Notes: generated by a model from the letters alone, not told the origin. A stretch of 64,000 nucleotides of DNA from Acinetobacter radioresistens DSM 6976 = NBRC 102413 = CIP 103788 (GCF_006757745.1 NZ_AP019740.1:868001-932000); one strand, 5' to 3'; positions 15,895 through 24,544 are shown, numbered from the stretch's first letter. Made by a program: numbers and translations.

Positions 15895-16898
15895 GATGTT
15901 GTCTCCGCCTGTTCTTCAAGTCCAAAAGAGGAAAGTGGTACAGCATTTTTTAAGACCAATTCACCGCTAGCGACGCGCTGTTTTAAATATTGAAAGGTCT
16001 GGGCGGTCTGATTAAACAGGTGCTCACCACCAATCAGGGCAGCATATTTGCTGTTTTCAGTGTGAATAACCGGTTCAATCACGGTGTTATAATTGCAGGC
16101 ACAAAACAGCGGAAATGAATAACGTTCTTCCGACACTTTTTTCACCCGATGCTTGGTGGCCAGATATTTACCATTGGACAGAATTTCCATCATGTCACCA
16201 ATGTTCATCACCAGAGTATTTTCAATCAATGGAATATCGATCCATTCACCGGCTTTATTCAAAACCTGTAAGCCGGGTGCGGTCGGTAACAGCAAGGTAA
16301 AGCATTCGTAATCGGTATGGGCACCTATACCTTCGGCATCTTGCACTTCCGGATGATAGGGATAATGAATCAAGCGTAGCTGACTTGGTGCATCAGTAAT
16401 TTTGCTTTCGAAAAAATCCTCACGAACGCCCAATGCCAGTGCAAAGGCAGAAAAAATCTGCTGGCTGATTCCACGCAAGTGGCCATAATACTGGCTGACA
16501 ACAGTCTTGAAATCCGGATGGTCTGGCCATAAGGTAGGGCCAAGTAAAGGACAGTTTTTTTGTGTACCCTGATAATCATAATTGACATCATAGGCTTCTT
16601 TTAAATCATAACTGTTGCCTGCAAACTGTTCTTCGCCAATCGGCACATAGCCACTATGGTTTTTTGATTTGCCAATATAGTGCTGCATCTTGGTGTTTAG
16701 ATCCTGAGAAAAATAGGACTGGGCCATTTCAATCAGGGCTTTGGCGTGATCAAAATTGAACTGGTCACCCTTGAGATAAAGAAAGCCAACCTCTTTACAA
16801 GCCTGATCCAGAGCATGAGCAACTTCAATACGATCAGCTAAATCCGGACTTTGCAATTTTGAAATATCAACCAGTGGGAGTACATATTGCGCTTGCAT
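15891..16898 (-). CDS. 2-oxoglutarate/Fe(II)-dependent oxygenase, isopenicillin-N-synthase family
   Basis: This enzyme has the non-haem iron triad: His and Asp in GAHTDYE, and the distal His in ATKHRV, followed by RYSFPLF, whose Arg-x-Ser binds 2-oxoglutarate. N-terminal residues VLPLVDISKL and GFLYLKG are typical of the DIOX_N region. I start at 16898 (MQAQYVLP) with GAGGTG 8 bases upstream rather than at 16964; the product is 335 residues. Enzymes of this superfamily hydroxylate guanidino amino acids such as homoarginine, and the product can break down to free guanidine. Here the gene sits in an ABC transporter operon beside guanidine assimilation genes, so a guanidine-releasing hydroxylase is a good guess. 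The substrate is unknown. Confidence 0.85.
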   Translation of the reverse strand: MQAQYVLPLVDISKLQSPDLADRIEVAHALDQACKEVGFLYLKGDQFNFDHAKALIEMAQSYFSQDLNTKMQHYIGKSKNHSGYVPIGEEQFAGNSYDLKEAYDVNYDYQGTQKNCPLLGPTLWPDHPDFKTVVSQYYGHLRGISQQIFSAFALALGVREDFFESKITDAPSQLRLIHYPYHPEVQDAEGIGAHTDYECFTLLLPTAPGLQVLNKAGEWIDIPLIENTLVMNIGDMMEILSNGKYLATKHRVKKVSEERYSFPLFCACNYNTVIEPVIHTENSKYAALIGGEHLFNQTAQTFQYLKQRVASGELVLKNAVPLSSFGLEEQAETTS

Positions 16899-16975
16899 GA
16901 CAATCACCTCTAATGTTGGTCGTCCAACACAGCGATTAAAACCTTCAGGTCGTCCCAAAGGCATTTTGAATAAGA

Positions 16976-17857
16976 TTATTTCTTGCTGCTGACCTTGGTC
17001 ATACGCGGAATGACCGGCAGTTCTGCCAGTGCCGGATCCAGTTCATCTTCTTCAGCATGCACCAGATGATCGACATGCTGTCTTAACTGTTTAAATTCTG
17101 GAGTCAGCATCAGTTCCGGGTGGCGTGGACGAGGGAGATCTACTTCAATAATTTCCTTGATTTCACCCGGATTGGCTTTCAGTGCCACAATCCGGTCAGC
17201 CAGTAAAATGGCTTCATCCATATCGTGAGTCACAAAAATGATGGTGATATCAATGTTTTGCCAAAGATCCATCAGGTGACGCTGCATTTTTTGCCGCGTA
17301 TGCGGATCAAGTGCCCCAAAAGGTTCATCCATCAGCAGGATTTTCGGTTCATTGACCAATGCACGGGCAATCGCGACACGCTGTTTCATCCCGCCAGACA
17401 GCTCATGCGGATACTGGTTTTCATACTTTTCCAGACCAATAATATTGATCCATTCACGGGCCTGTGCTTCGGCTACTGCACTACTTTGGCCTTTCATGCG
17501 CGGACCAAACATGACATTTTCCTTGACGGTTTTCCATGGAAACAGGGTATAGCCCTGGAACACCATGCCACGCTCCGGACTTGGGCTGGTAATCGGCTGG
17601 CCATCCACCAGAATCTCACCACTGCTATAAGGGTCAAGTCCTGCAACTACACGGCTAAAGGTTGACTTGCCACAACCGGAAGGCCCAATCACACAGATGA
17701 ACTCCCGCTTATGAATTTTCAAATTGAGTGCATTTAAAACCGTACGCTCGGTTTTGCCATGACTGAATTTTTGCGTCAGTTGCTTTGCTTCAAGAATCAC
17801 CGGACGGGCGTAAATTTTGTCAAAGTATTCACGGGTATTAAATTCAGTGTGTTGCAT
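16976..17857 (-). CDS. ABC transporter ATP-binding protein (nitrate/sulfonate/taurine type)
   Basis: The importer's ATPase has Walker A GPSGCGKST, the Q-loop VFQGYTLFPWKTV, signature LSGGMKQRVAIARAL, Walker B ILLMDEPFGALD and the switch histidine in FVTHDMDEA. The family is SsuB/TauB/NrtD-like. I start at 17857 (MQHTEFN) because GGGAG precedes it and the codon overlaps the permease stop as TAATG; a frame from 17878 reads back into the permease. It works with the permease upstream and the binding lipoprotein at 13565. Confidence 0.92.
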   Translation of the reverse strand: MQHTEFNTREYFDKIYARPVILEAKQLTQKFSHGKTERTVLNALNLKIHKREFICVIGPSGCGKSTFSRVVAGLDPYSSGEILVDGQPITSPSPERGMVFQGYTLFPWKTVKENVMFGPRMKGQSSAVAEAQAREWINIIGLEKYENQYPHELSGGMKQRVAIARALVNEPKILLMDEPFGALDPHTRQKMQRHLMDLWQNIDITIIFVTHDMDEAILLADRIVALKANPGEIKEIIEVDLPRPRHPELMLTPEFKQLRQHVDHLVHAEEDELDPALAELPVIPRMTKVSSKK

Positions 17858-18801
17858 TAGTTTGCTCCCGGTTTCCATTTAAATAGGCGCTGTCCCAGTT
17901 TCATTAAAATTAAATCGCAAACCAGGCCAATCACACCAATGATCAAGATAGCTGCGAAGACATTTGCAAAGTTCTGATAACGAGCCTGTTGGGTAATAAA
18001 CCAGGTAATACCCGAGGTACTACCAATCAGTTCAGCCACGATTAAATAGGTCCATGCCCAACCCAGCAGCACGCGCAGATTACGATAAATTTCTGGCATG
18101 GCTGCCGGAATCACCACATGAAATAGACTTTTAATTTTATTAGTACCCAAAGTGAAACCGGCCTCAATCAGACTACGATCGACCAGACGTGTGGTATTGG
18201 CAATAATTAGAATTTGCTGGAACAGGGTGCCGATGACAATGATGGCTATTTTGGGTGCATCATTGATTCCTAAAATAGCGACGGCAAGCGCGCCAAAGGC
18301 CGGGGCAGGCAGGTAGCGGAAAAACTCGATAAAAGGTTCGGTCAACTGGGAAAGTTTATTGGAAAAACCACATAAAATACCGAGTGGAATACCAATCAGT
18401 GAAGAAATAAAGAATGCCGTAAACACCAGCTTGATACTGTGCCAAAGGCTTTCATGAAACCAGGGAACATTGGCCTGAGCAGGTGCAGTGGTAAAAGCTG
18501 TGACCAGTGCAGTTGCAACTTCGTGCGGTGCGGGCAAATAAATTGGATTGACGAGTATACCTTGCGGTGGAGCAAGACCTTGATCTATTGCAGACTGGGC
18601 AGCAGAAAAAAAGGTATTTTTATCAATACGACTATCAACCTGTAAATAGGCAACACTACCTGAATCCGTAATTTGGACTTGTGGATGCCAGATCCAAGGT
18701 AAATAACTGACTGCACACCAAATTAAAACTGGTATTAGAAAAGACCCCAAGCCAAATAGCAGTTTGTTTCTTGAACTGAGTTCATGTGCAACGTAACTCA
18801 T
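17857..18801 (-). CDS. ABC transporter permease (nitrate/sulfonate/taurine type)
   Basis: An inner-membrane permease with about six hydrophobic segments and the BPD_transp_1 coupling motif region EAGFTLGTNKIKSLFHVVIPAAMPEI. Between the first membrane segment and the core there is a polar periplasmic stretch of about 70 residues (VQITDSGSVAYLQVDSRID onward), longer than in typical SsuC/TauC. The start at 18801 (MSYVAHEL) has GAGGGG 7 bases upstream; the 18816 TTG would cover that site. It is the first gene of the minus-strand guanidine unit, 16 bp downstream of the third operator dyad. Confidence 0.9.
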   Translation of the reverse strand: MSYVAHELSSRNKLLFGLGSFLIPVLIWCAVSYLPWIWHPQVQITDSGSVAYLQVDSRIDKNTFFSAAQSAIDQGLAPPQGILVNPIYLPAPHEVATALVTAFTTAPAQANVPWFHESLWHSIKLVFTAFFISSLIGIPLGILCGFSNKLSQLTEPFIEFFRYLPAPAFGALAVAILGINDAPKIAIIVIGTLFQQILIIANTTRLVDRSLIEAGFTLGTNKIKSLFHVVIPAAMPEIYRNLRVLLGWAWTYLIVAELIGSTSGITWFITQQARYQNFANVFAAILIIGVIGLVCDLILMKLGQRLFKWKPGAN

Positions 18802-18816
18802 AGTGTTGCCCCTCAA

Positions 18817-18842
18817 TATTACAAATTTTATAAAACGTAATA
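18817..18842 (-). promoter_or_regulatory. Predicted operator dyad, copy 3 (TATTAC-N14-GTAATA)
   Basis: This is a perfect 6-bp dyad with the same 14-bp spacer as copies 1 and 2. Read on the minus strand it lies from about the predicted transcription start to +22, directly before the Shine-Dalgarno of the permease gene. Its distances to the sigma-54 promoter and start codon nearly match copy 2 (16-17 bp from dyad to ATG in both). Confidence 0.65.
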
Positions 18843-18850
18843 CTGATTAA

Positions 18851-18866
18851 GCAAAATGAATGCCAA
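18851..18866 (-). promoter_or_regulatory. Sigma-54 promoter of the ABC/oxygenase operon
   Basis: On the minus strand TTGGCATTCATTTTGC has GG and GC 10 bp apart, close to the sequence at 3534. The start would be near 18839. All three guanidine units thus share sigma-54 promoter architecture. Confidence 0.75.
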
Positions 18867-19387
18867 GCCTACAAAGCAGAAGAGTAATTATAGAATTTCA
18901 AGCTAAAACTGGTTTATATTTTTTAATTTAACTATATGTTTTAAAATAATAAATATAATTATATTTAAGGCGGTGAAAAAACAGATTACAAGGCTAATCA
19001 AAACCATCATATTAAACAAATAATGCATTTATTTAGGGCTTTATTCTTCTAGAAATAAAATAATTCTAGATTAATTAATTTTTTCATTAACTTATTAAAA
19101 CTACCAACAGGAATACTTAGAGATAAAACAAGTTAAGGTATAAAATTATACTTAAAAAGTTGTGGAAAATTACAGATAAAAAGCAAATAATTATTCAGTA
19201 TAGAGGGGGAGTACTTTTCATAATATAGACCCGGAGCTCAGCAGCAATTTAGCTCAATGAATAACAATAATTTTGAATAATAAGGCTTACATTCACTAGA
19301 TTTTGTTATTCAAGCGCCACGGATCAGGTGTAGAGCACAGTATGAGAAGAAGATTATATAAAAATGATAAGTACTGAACAGAAAAAT
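18867..19387. other. AT-rich intergenic region between guanidine locus and the MFS module
   Basis: About 520 bp of AT-rich DNA with no credible gene on either strand. It presumably carries activator sites for the leftward sigma-54 promoter and the promoter of the MFS gene, but I could not pick out a convincing site. Confidence 0.5.
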
Positions 19388-19411
19388 GGTCCTGAACCGA
19401 TACACAGGACC
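19388..19411 (+). promoter_or_regulatory. Perfect 7-bp inverted repeat just upstream of the MFS ribosome binding site
   Basis: GGTCCTG (19388-19394) and CAGGACC (19405-19411) are separated by 10 bp and end a few bases before the GGAGG of the MFS transporter. It could be an operator for the neighbouring AraC-type regulator or a leader hairpin. No U-run follows, so it is not a terminator. Confidence 0.55.
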
Positions 19412-19428
19412 GACATGGAGGTAAGTAT

Positions 19429-20778
19429 ATGAGTAATCTCAATATACAGACAGAAGGAAGTATAAGTAAATCAAGTGTATATACCTGGTACGTCGTACTG
19501 CTGTGTATGCTGGCCTATATTTTTTCGTTTATTGACCGGCAGATTCTGGCACTGATGATCGAGCCGATCAAGGCTGACCTGAATCTGACTGACACCCAGT
19601 TTAGCCTGCTGCATGGTTTGGCTTTTTCCCTGTTTTATGCCTTTATGGGATTGCCACTTGCCTATATTGCTGACCGTTTTTCCCGGCCAAAACTGATTTC
19701 TATCGGAATTATTTTCTGGAGTCTGGCTACAGCATTCTGCGGACTCAGTAAAAACTTCGTGCAGCTTTTCTTGAGCCGTATGGGGGTCGGAATTGGTGAA
19801 GCTGCTCTGTCACCTGCTGCTTACTCAATGTTTAGCGACATGTTTAGCAAAGAAAAACTGGGACGTGCAGTAGCAGTTTATTCGATTGGTTCTTTTGTTG
19901 GAGGCGGCATTGCCTTTCTGGTCGGTGGCTATGTTATTGGATTGCTGAAGGACACAAGCCTGATTGATGTGCCATTTTTTGGTATGTTAAAAGCCTGGCA
20001 AATGGCATTTATTATTGTTGGATTACCCGGCATTTTTATTGGCCTGCTGTTTATACTCACTGTGAAAGAGCCAAAGCGTAAAGGTCAGCGTCTTAATGCT
20101 CAGGGTGAAGTAGAAAAAGTCAGTTTTAAATCCAGCTTCAGTTTTATTGGAAAGCACCGTAAAACTTTTACTTGCCATTATCTGGGTTTTACATTTTATG
20201 CGATGGCACTGTACTGTTTAACCAGCTGGACACCTGCTTTTTATATGCGGAAATATGGAATGACCCCGACAGAAGCCGGTTATATGCTAGGTAGTGTATT
20301 GCTGGTAGCTAATACTTTAGGTGTATTCTGTGCAGGCTGGTTAAATGACTGGTTTGTTAAAAAAGGCCGTAAAGATGCCCCTATGATTACAGGTGTTATT
20401 GGAATCACAGGGTTAATTTTGCCGATCATGTTTTTTACGCAAGTTGAACCATTATGGCTCTCTGTTACCTTGCTGGTGCCTGCAATGTTCTTTGCGTCAT
20501 TTCCAATGCCTATTTCCACTACGGCGATGCAAATGCTGGCACCAAACCAGTTACGTGCTCAGATCTCGGCAATTTTTCTGCTAATCAGTAATCTGGTTGC
20601 AGTAGGAATTGGAACGACACTGGTTGCATTAATTACTGACAAAATCTTTGAAAATCCATTGATGGTAGGCATGTCTTTATCAATTGTTGGCGCAATTTCA
20701 TGTGTAGTGGCTTTTCTGCTGCTGAAATTTGGCTGTAAAGCGTTTGCCCAAAGTATGCAAAAGGAACATGCAGCTTAG
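19429..20778 (+). CDS. MFS transporter, spinster/ACS-like
   Basis: A 449-residue twelve-helix major facilitator. The start has GGAGG 8 bases upstream. Family marks are FSFIDRQILALMIEPIKADLNLTDTQF at helix 1, the helix 2-3 loop YIADRFSRPKLI, and GIGEAALSPAAYSMFSDMF in helix 5. This subgroup imports organic acids and aromatic or sterol-type compounds. Downstream are a terminator and an AraC-type regulator gene. It lies next to, but outside, the iac operon; it could bring in indole-3-acetate or the substrate of the dehydrogenase pair that follows. The substrate cannot be read from sequence. Confidence 0.85.
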   Translation: MSNLNIQTEGSISKSSVYTWYVVLLCMLAYIFSFIDRQILALMIEPIKADLNLTDTQFSLLHGLAFSLFYAFMGLPLAYIADRFSRPKLISIGIIFWSLATAFCGLSKNFVQLFLSRMGVGIGEAALSPAAYSMFSDMFSKEKLGRAVAVYSIGSFVGGGIAFLVGGYVIGLLKDTSLIDVPFFGMLKAWQMAFIIVGLPGIFIGLLFILTVKEPKRKGQRLNAQGEVEKVSFKSSFSFIGKHRKTFTCHYLGFTFYAMALYCLTSWTPAFYMRKYGMTPTEAGYMLGSVLLVANTLGVFCAGWLNDWFVKKGRKDAPMITGVIGITGLILPIMFFTQVEPLWLSVTLLVPAMFFASFPMPISTTAMQMLAPNQLRAQISAIFLLISNLVAVGIGTTLVALITDKIFENPLMVGMSLSIVGAISCVVAFLLLKFGCKAFAQSMQKEHAA

Positions 20779-20798
20779 GAAGAGAACATATCATATTT

Positions 20799-20831
20799 AT
20801 GCCTATTGCTTGCAGTAGGCATTTTTTATTT
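20799..20831 (+). terminator. Intrinsic terminator after the MFS gene
   Basis: ATGCCTA and TAGGCAT pair around a short loop and are followed by a T-rich tract. It separates the transporter from the AraC-type regulator. Confidence 0.75.
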
Positions 20832-20863
20832 AAAAATAAATAAAACTTAGATGGAGCTGGAAT

Positions 20864-21877
20864 ATGAGCCTGATTTCACAACTAGACCGTCTGCATTATC
20901 TTGATCATTTTTTATTGTTCAGTTCGACCGACTATCACACTATTAAACAGCAGATCAGCCATTATCTGTGCCCCCATCAGTTTGAGGTAGATTCCAGCCA
21001 GATTCTAAATACGCGTCTTAATGGTTTTAGCTTTGGCACATCAGCACTCTATGATCTGAAATACAGTGCGCCTGTGGCAATTACTATAGATGAATCTTCT
21101 GCCCATTATCTGTTCAGAGTTACGCTTGAGGGCGAGTGCAAGATCGAACATGATGCCCGGCTGATTATACAGTCACCTGGTATTATGACGGTTTCACATC
21201 CCCATAGTAAAAATCGGATTATTACCAGCCAGCACTGTCGTAATATTATTCTGAAGCTGTCCAGACAGGAGGTTGATACACAGCTCTACAAAATGCTCGG
21301 CCATATGGTAGCAGAGCCACTACTGTTTGACTGCGGTATATCCTGTACGACAGAAGGTGTCGAGGCGATTATCGAAACTCTGAACTATCTTTGTCATGCC
21401 CATTACAACATCCAGCATTGGGATACTATTTCTGAAAGCTTCGGCCGATATCTGATTGAGCTGATTTTACTGAAGGTTCCGAATAATTATACTGCGCAAC
21501 TGCAGCAAAGGGGGAAAGTTATATTACCTGGCTATATGAACAAAGCCAGACAGTATATTGCCCGGCATATCCGAAATAATATTGTACTGGCAGAGCTGGG
21601 CAAGCAGTGCGGAGTATCGGTGCGGACCCTGCAAAAAGGCTTTAACCAGTATTTCCATCAAACCCCAATTGACTATATTCGAGACTTGCGTATTAAACTC
21701 ATCCATCATGAGTTACAGCATAGCCAAGCGCATGAAACTGTAACTGATATTCTGCTGCGTAATGGTATTAACAGTTTAGGGCATTTTTCTACACTTTATA
21801 AAAAACGGTACGGTTGTCTGCCATCACAGACTTTGAGGCAGGCACATCCGCATTGCTCATCTTATTTCGTAAACTGA
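20864..21877 (+). CDS. AraC-family transcriptional regulator
   Basis: A 337-residue regulator with an N-terminal AraC-binding-like domain (residues about 40-210) and a C-terminal pair of helix-turn-helix motifs from about residue 230 (YIARHIRNNIVLAELGKQCGVSVRTLQKGFNQYFHQTPIDYIRDLR; then DILLRNGINSLGHFSTLYKKRYGCLPSQTLR). This is the XylS/BenR-like subgroup common in aromatic catabolism. It lies between the MFS gene and two dehydrogenase genes on the same strand, so it probably controls them in response to the imported substrate. Confidence 0.88.
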   Translation: MSLISQLDRLHYLDHFLLFSSTDYHTIKQQISHYLCPHQFEVDSSQILNTRLNGFSFGTSALYDLKYSAPVAITIDESSAHYLFRVTLEGECKIEHDARLIIQSPGIMTVSHPHSKNRIITSQHCRNIILKLSRQEVDTQLYKMLGHMVAEPLLFDCGISCTTEGVEAIIETLNYLCHAHYNIQHWDTISESFGRYLIELILLKVPNNYTAQLQQRGKVILPGYMNKARQYIARHIRNNIVLAELGKQCGVSVRTLQKGFNQYFHQTPIDYIRDLRIKLIHHELQHSQAHETVTDILLRNGINSLGHFSTLYKKRYGCLPSQTLRQAHPHCSSYFVN

Positions 21878-21890
21878 ACAATCTGTTCGT

Positions 21891-21914
21891 AATCGGGTAA
21901 GACAGCCCGATTTC
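21891..21914 (+). terminator. Possible terminator between the AraC gene and the dehydrogenase pair
   Basis: AATCGGG and CCCGATT form a 7-bp stem with an 8-nt loop. The T-run after it is short, so efficiency is uncertain and it may act as an attenuator. Confidence 0.45.
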
Positions 21915-21956
21915 TCCTGTTTAGCATCAAGTAAAAGCAGATCAGGAAAATTACCA

Positions 21957-23063
21957 ATGAAAATTACGGTACTGGGCGGTGGCCATGGCTGTTATGCAGC
22001 AGCAGTAGAAATGGCTGAAAAAAATCACGAGGTAATATGGTGGCGCCGTGATACACAGGCTCTAAAGCGGCTAGCAGAAGCAGGCAAGTTAAAAATCAAG
22101 GACTATCAGGGTAACCGTTCAGTCAGTGTCGGATTTCAGAATAGTCAGATCACTTTATGTGAGGATTTACAGCAAGCGGTTCAACAGGTAGCGCTTATCG
22201 TTATACCTTTACCAGCGACAACTCATGAGGATCTGGCCCGACAGATAGCGCCCTACTTGCAGGAAGGACAAGTGGTTTTTCTGCCGCCGGGGACTTTTGG
22301 AAGTTATATCTTCGCGCAAGCCATGAAAGAGGCAGAAAATTATGCCCAAGTCGCATTTGCAGAAACAGGTACGTTACCTTATCTGGTCCGTAAACACGCT
22401 GCTGACCAGATTGTGGTGAGTGGCTACGCTACCCGATTACCTACCGGTGTTTTTCCGAGCCAGTTATCTGAGCGGGCTTTTCAGATACTTCAGCAGGCTT
22501 ATCCGAGTATTGAGCCACTTGAAAATAGCCTAAGTGGAGCACTGATGAATGCCGGACCAGTAATCCATCCACCCCTGATACTAATGAATGCCGGAGCACT
22601 AGAGTATTTTGAAACCTGGGATATTCACAATGAAGGGACTCAACAGTCTATTCGCAGGGTGACTACTCAGCTGGATACTGAACGTATTCAAGTTCGTGAA
22701 GCGCTTGGTTATAGTGCACCACATTTTCCTCTGGCAGATCATTATAATAAAGAAGGAGAGGGTGATGAGTGGATGTATGGCCGCGGGGCACATGGAAAAT
22801 TGACCGACAGTGGAGACTGGCGTGAAGATATCGATCTGCATACCCACCGATATATGCTCGAAGATACCAAGTTGGGGTTGTCTTTTCTAGTTTCTGTTGG
22901 GCGCTGGGCTGGAGTACCGACACCGGTTGCCGAGGGTTTACTGAATCTTGCCTCGGCAGTCACAGGAGAGAATTTCTATCAAACTGGTCGTACCCTGGAA
23001 AATCTGCAACTAGCACAAAAAAGCCGTCAGGAAATGTCTGCCATTTTACAGCAGGGAGCCTGA
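21957..23063 (+). CDS. Opine/octopine dehydrogenase-family oxidoreductase
   Basis: A 368-residue NAD(P)-dependent enzyme. The N-terminal Rossmann motif is ITVLGGGHGCYAAAVEMAEKNHEVIWWRR, and the C-terminal Octopine_DH domain includes NAGPVIHPPLILMNAGALEYFETWDIHNEGTQ, with the His and Asn expected in the active centre. Family members reduce or oxidise the C-N bond of N-(carboxyalkyl) amino acids. It ends 1 bp before the hydroxyacyl-CoA dehydrogenase-like gene, so the two enzymes are made together. A role in degrading an opine-like or amino-acid conjugate is plausible given nearby auxin catabolism, but no substrate is established. Confidence 0.83.
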   Translation: MKITVLGGGHGCYAAAVEMAEKNHEVIWWRRDTQALKRLAEAGKLKIKDYQGNRSVSVGFQNSQITLCEDLQQAVQQVALIVIPLPATTHEDLARQIAPYLQEGQVVFLPPGTFGSYIFAQAMKEAENYAQVAFAETGTLPYLVRKHAADQIVVSGYATRLPTGVFPSQLSERAFQILQQAYPSIEPLENSLSGALMNAGPVIHPPLILMNAGALEYFETWDIHNEGTQQSIRRVTTQLDTERIQVREALGYSAPHFPLADHYNKEGEGDEWMYGRGAHGKLTDSGDWREDIDLHTHRYMLEDTKLGLSFLVSVGRWAGVPTPVAEGLLNLASAVTGENFYQTGRTLENLQLAQKSRQEMSAILQQGA

Positions 23064-23064
23064 T

Positions 23065-24084
23065 ATGCAGTTAATCAAACAAATTGCTGTGGTTGGAGCA
23101 GGGCGTATGGGGAAGGCAATTTCGATTGCTTTTGCCTATGCAGGATTAAATATTCAGTTGATAGATGCCAGAGAACGCGATCCAGAAGAATTCCATATAT
23201 ACAGACAGAAGATTATTAGCGATATTTCTCAGGAGTTGCAGCTCTTGGTTAGTATCAACTTTATTCAGGAAACATACGTTGAAACTATTTTAAAACGTAT
23301 TGAAGTAACCAGCAGAAATAAATCACAGAACTTTTTAAGTCATTGTGAGCTGGTAATGGAAGCTGTCCCTGAGCTTAAAGAGATTAAACAGGAAATATTT
23401 AAATGGCTGGATCAGTATCTGCCATCAGAATGTATTGTTGCATCTACTACTTCGACTTTCTTGGTGAGCGAGATTGCCCAGATGCTTTCTGTACCGGAAC
23501 GGGTAATCAATGCACATTGGCTAAATCCGGCTTATCTGATGCCTTTGGTAGAGTTAAGCCGGACAGCAGAAACCTCAGATTTAGTGGTAGAGCGCCTTAA
23601 AGCATTTTTAAAAATTATTGGTAAGGTACCCGTCGTATGTCAGGCCAGTGCGGGCTATATTGTGCCGCGTATTCAGGCACTGGCCATGAATGAAGCTGCC
23701 CGTATGGTTGAAGAAGGCGTAGCTTCGGCAGAAGATATTGATATTGCGATTAGAACCGGATTTGGTCTGCGTTTTTCTGTACTGGGCCTGCTTGAGTTTA
23801 TTGACTGGGGTGGAGGTGATATTTTGTTTTATGCTTCACAGTATCTGGAAAAAGAACTGGGTACACGTTATAGTGCCCCGGCTATTATTGCTGAAAACAT
23901 GCAAAATAAAAGAAATGGGCTACGTGAAAAACAGGGCTTTTATAATTATCATACGGTAGATATTGATAGCTATAAATTACAGGTATTGAAGGCCTTTACC
24001 ACTCGCATTGCTGTAGCAGGTCTACAGCCTGAACCGGATATTTTAAAGCATCCGGTATCAATAAATAAGACTGGCATCAATTAG
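23065..24084 (+). CDS. 3-hydroxyacyl-CoA dehydrogenase-family oxidoreductase
   Basis: A 339-residue protein with an NAD-binding domain (IAVVGAGRMGKAISIAFAYAG), the family strand ELVMEAVPELKEIKQEIFKWLDQ and the catalytic His in VINAHWLNPAYLMPLVEL. The usual NPP after the histidine reads NPA. A C-terminal 3HCDH domain follows (GYIVPRIQALAMNEAARMVEEGVAS). The length and the altered motif resemble carnitine- or hydroxy-acid dehydrogenases more than fatty-acid enzymes. It overlaps the convergent iacR gene by 8 bp. Partner of the opine-type enzyme immediately upstream; substrate unknown. Confidence 0.83.
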   Translation: MQLIKQIAVVGAGRMGKAISIAFAYAGLNIQLIDARERDPEEFHIYRQKIISDISQELQLLVSINFIQETYVETILKRIEVTSRNKSQNFLSHCELVMEAVPELKEIKQEIFKWLDQYLPSECIVASTTSTFLVSEIAQMLSVPERVINAHWLNPAYLMPLVELSRTAETSDLVVERLKAFLKIIGKVPVVCQASAGYIVPRIQALAMNEAARMVEEGVASAEDIDIAIRTGFGLRFSVLGLLEFIDWGGGDILFYASQYLEKELGTRYSAPAIIAENMQNKRNGLREKQGFYNYHTVDIDSYKLQVLKAFTTRIAVAGLQPEPDILKHPVSINKTGIN

Positions 24085-24544
24085 AAGGCATCAGATCAAA
24101 CAATTTTTTTAACTGCTTGTTTAAGTCATGCAGCTCATCCTCTTCAAAAGCATGCAGAATTCCGGCCAGGGTTACCTGGCTGATCTGGTTGATCTGTTCA
24201 ACCATCTGCTGGCCTTTTTCAGTAAGTTTCACCATAGACACCCGCTCATCAAGTTGTGAGGAAAAAACTTCCACAATATCGTCTTCAACCAGACGATAAA
24301 CAGCTTTGGTTGCGGTCGTCAATTTAATTGTGGAAAGATTGGCAATTTCAGTAATACTGGCTTCACTTACTGCATTTACACTTAAAATAATTTTACGTCG
24401 GGTATTGTCTATTCCTAATTTTTTTATAGATTTTTCAATAAGTTGAGTATATTTCCCATTAATTTGAGAAATCCAGAAAAATGGGAAATTTTTTAAGCTA
24501 TTTGGATCTTTATTAGGTAAAAACTGTTCTAGCTGACTCAGCAT
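24077..24544 (-). CDS. iacR: MarR-family regulator IacR of indole-3-acetate catabolism
   Basis: A winged-helix MarR regulator: SEASITEIANLSTIKLTTATKAVYRLVEDDIVEVFSSQLDERVSMVKLTEKG is the DNA-binding core with the wing DERVSMVKLT. In known iac clusters IacR represses the operon until indole-3-acetate is present. It is divergent from iacH across a short promoter region, as in A. baumannii. I choose the start at 24544 (MLSQLEQFLP, about 155 residues); the frame is open to 24616, but neither site has a strong Shine-Dalgarno. Its 3' end overlaps the convergent dehydrogenase gene by 8 bp. Confidence 0.83.
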   Translation of the reverse strand: MLSQLEQFLPNKDPNSLKNFPFFWISQINGKYTQLIEKSIKKLGIDNTRRKIILSVNAVSEASITEIANLSTIKLTTATKAVYRLVEDDIVEVFSSQLDERVSMVKLTEKGQQMVEQINQISQVTLAGILHAFEEDELHDLNKQLKKLFDLMPSN

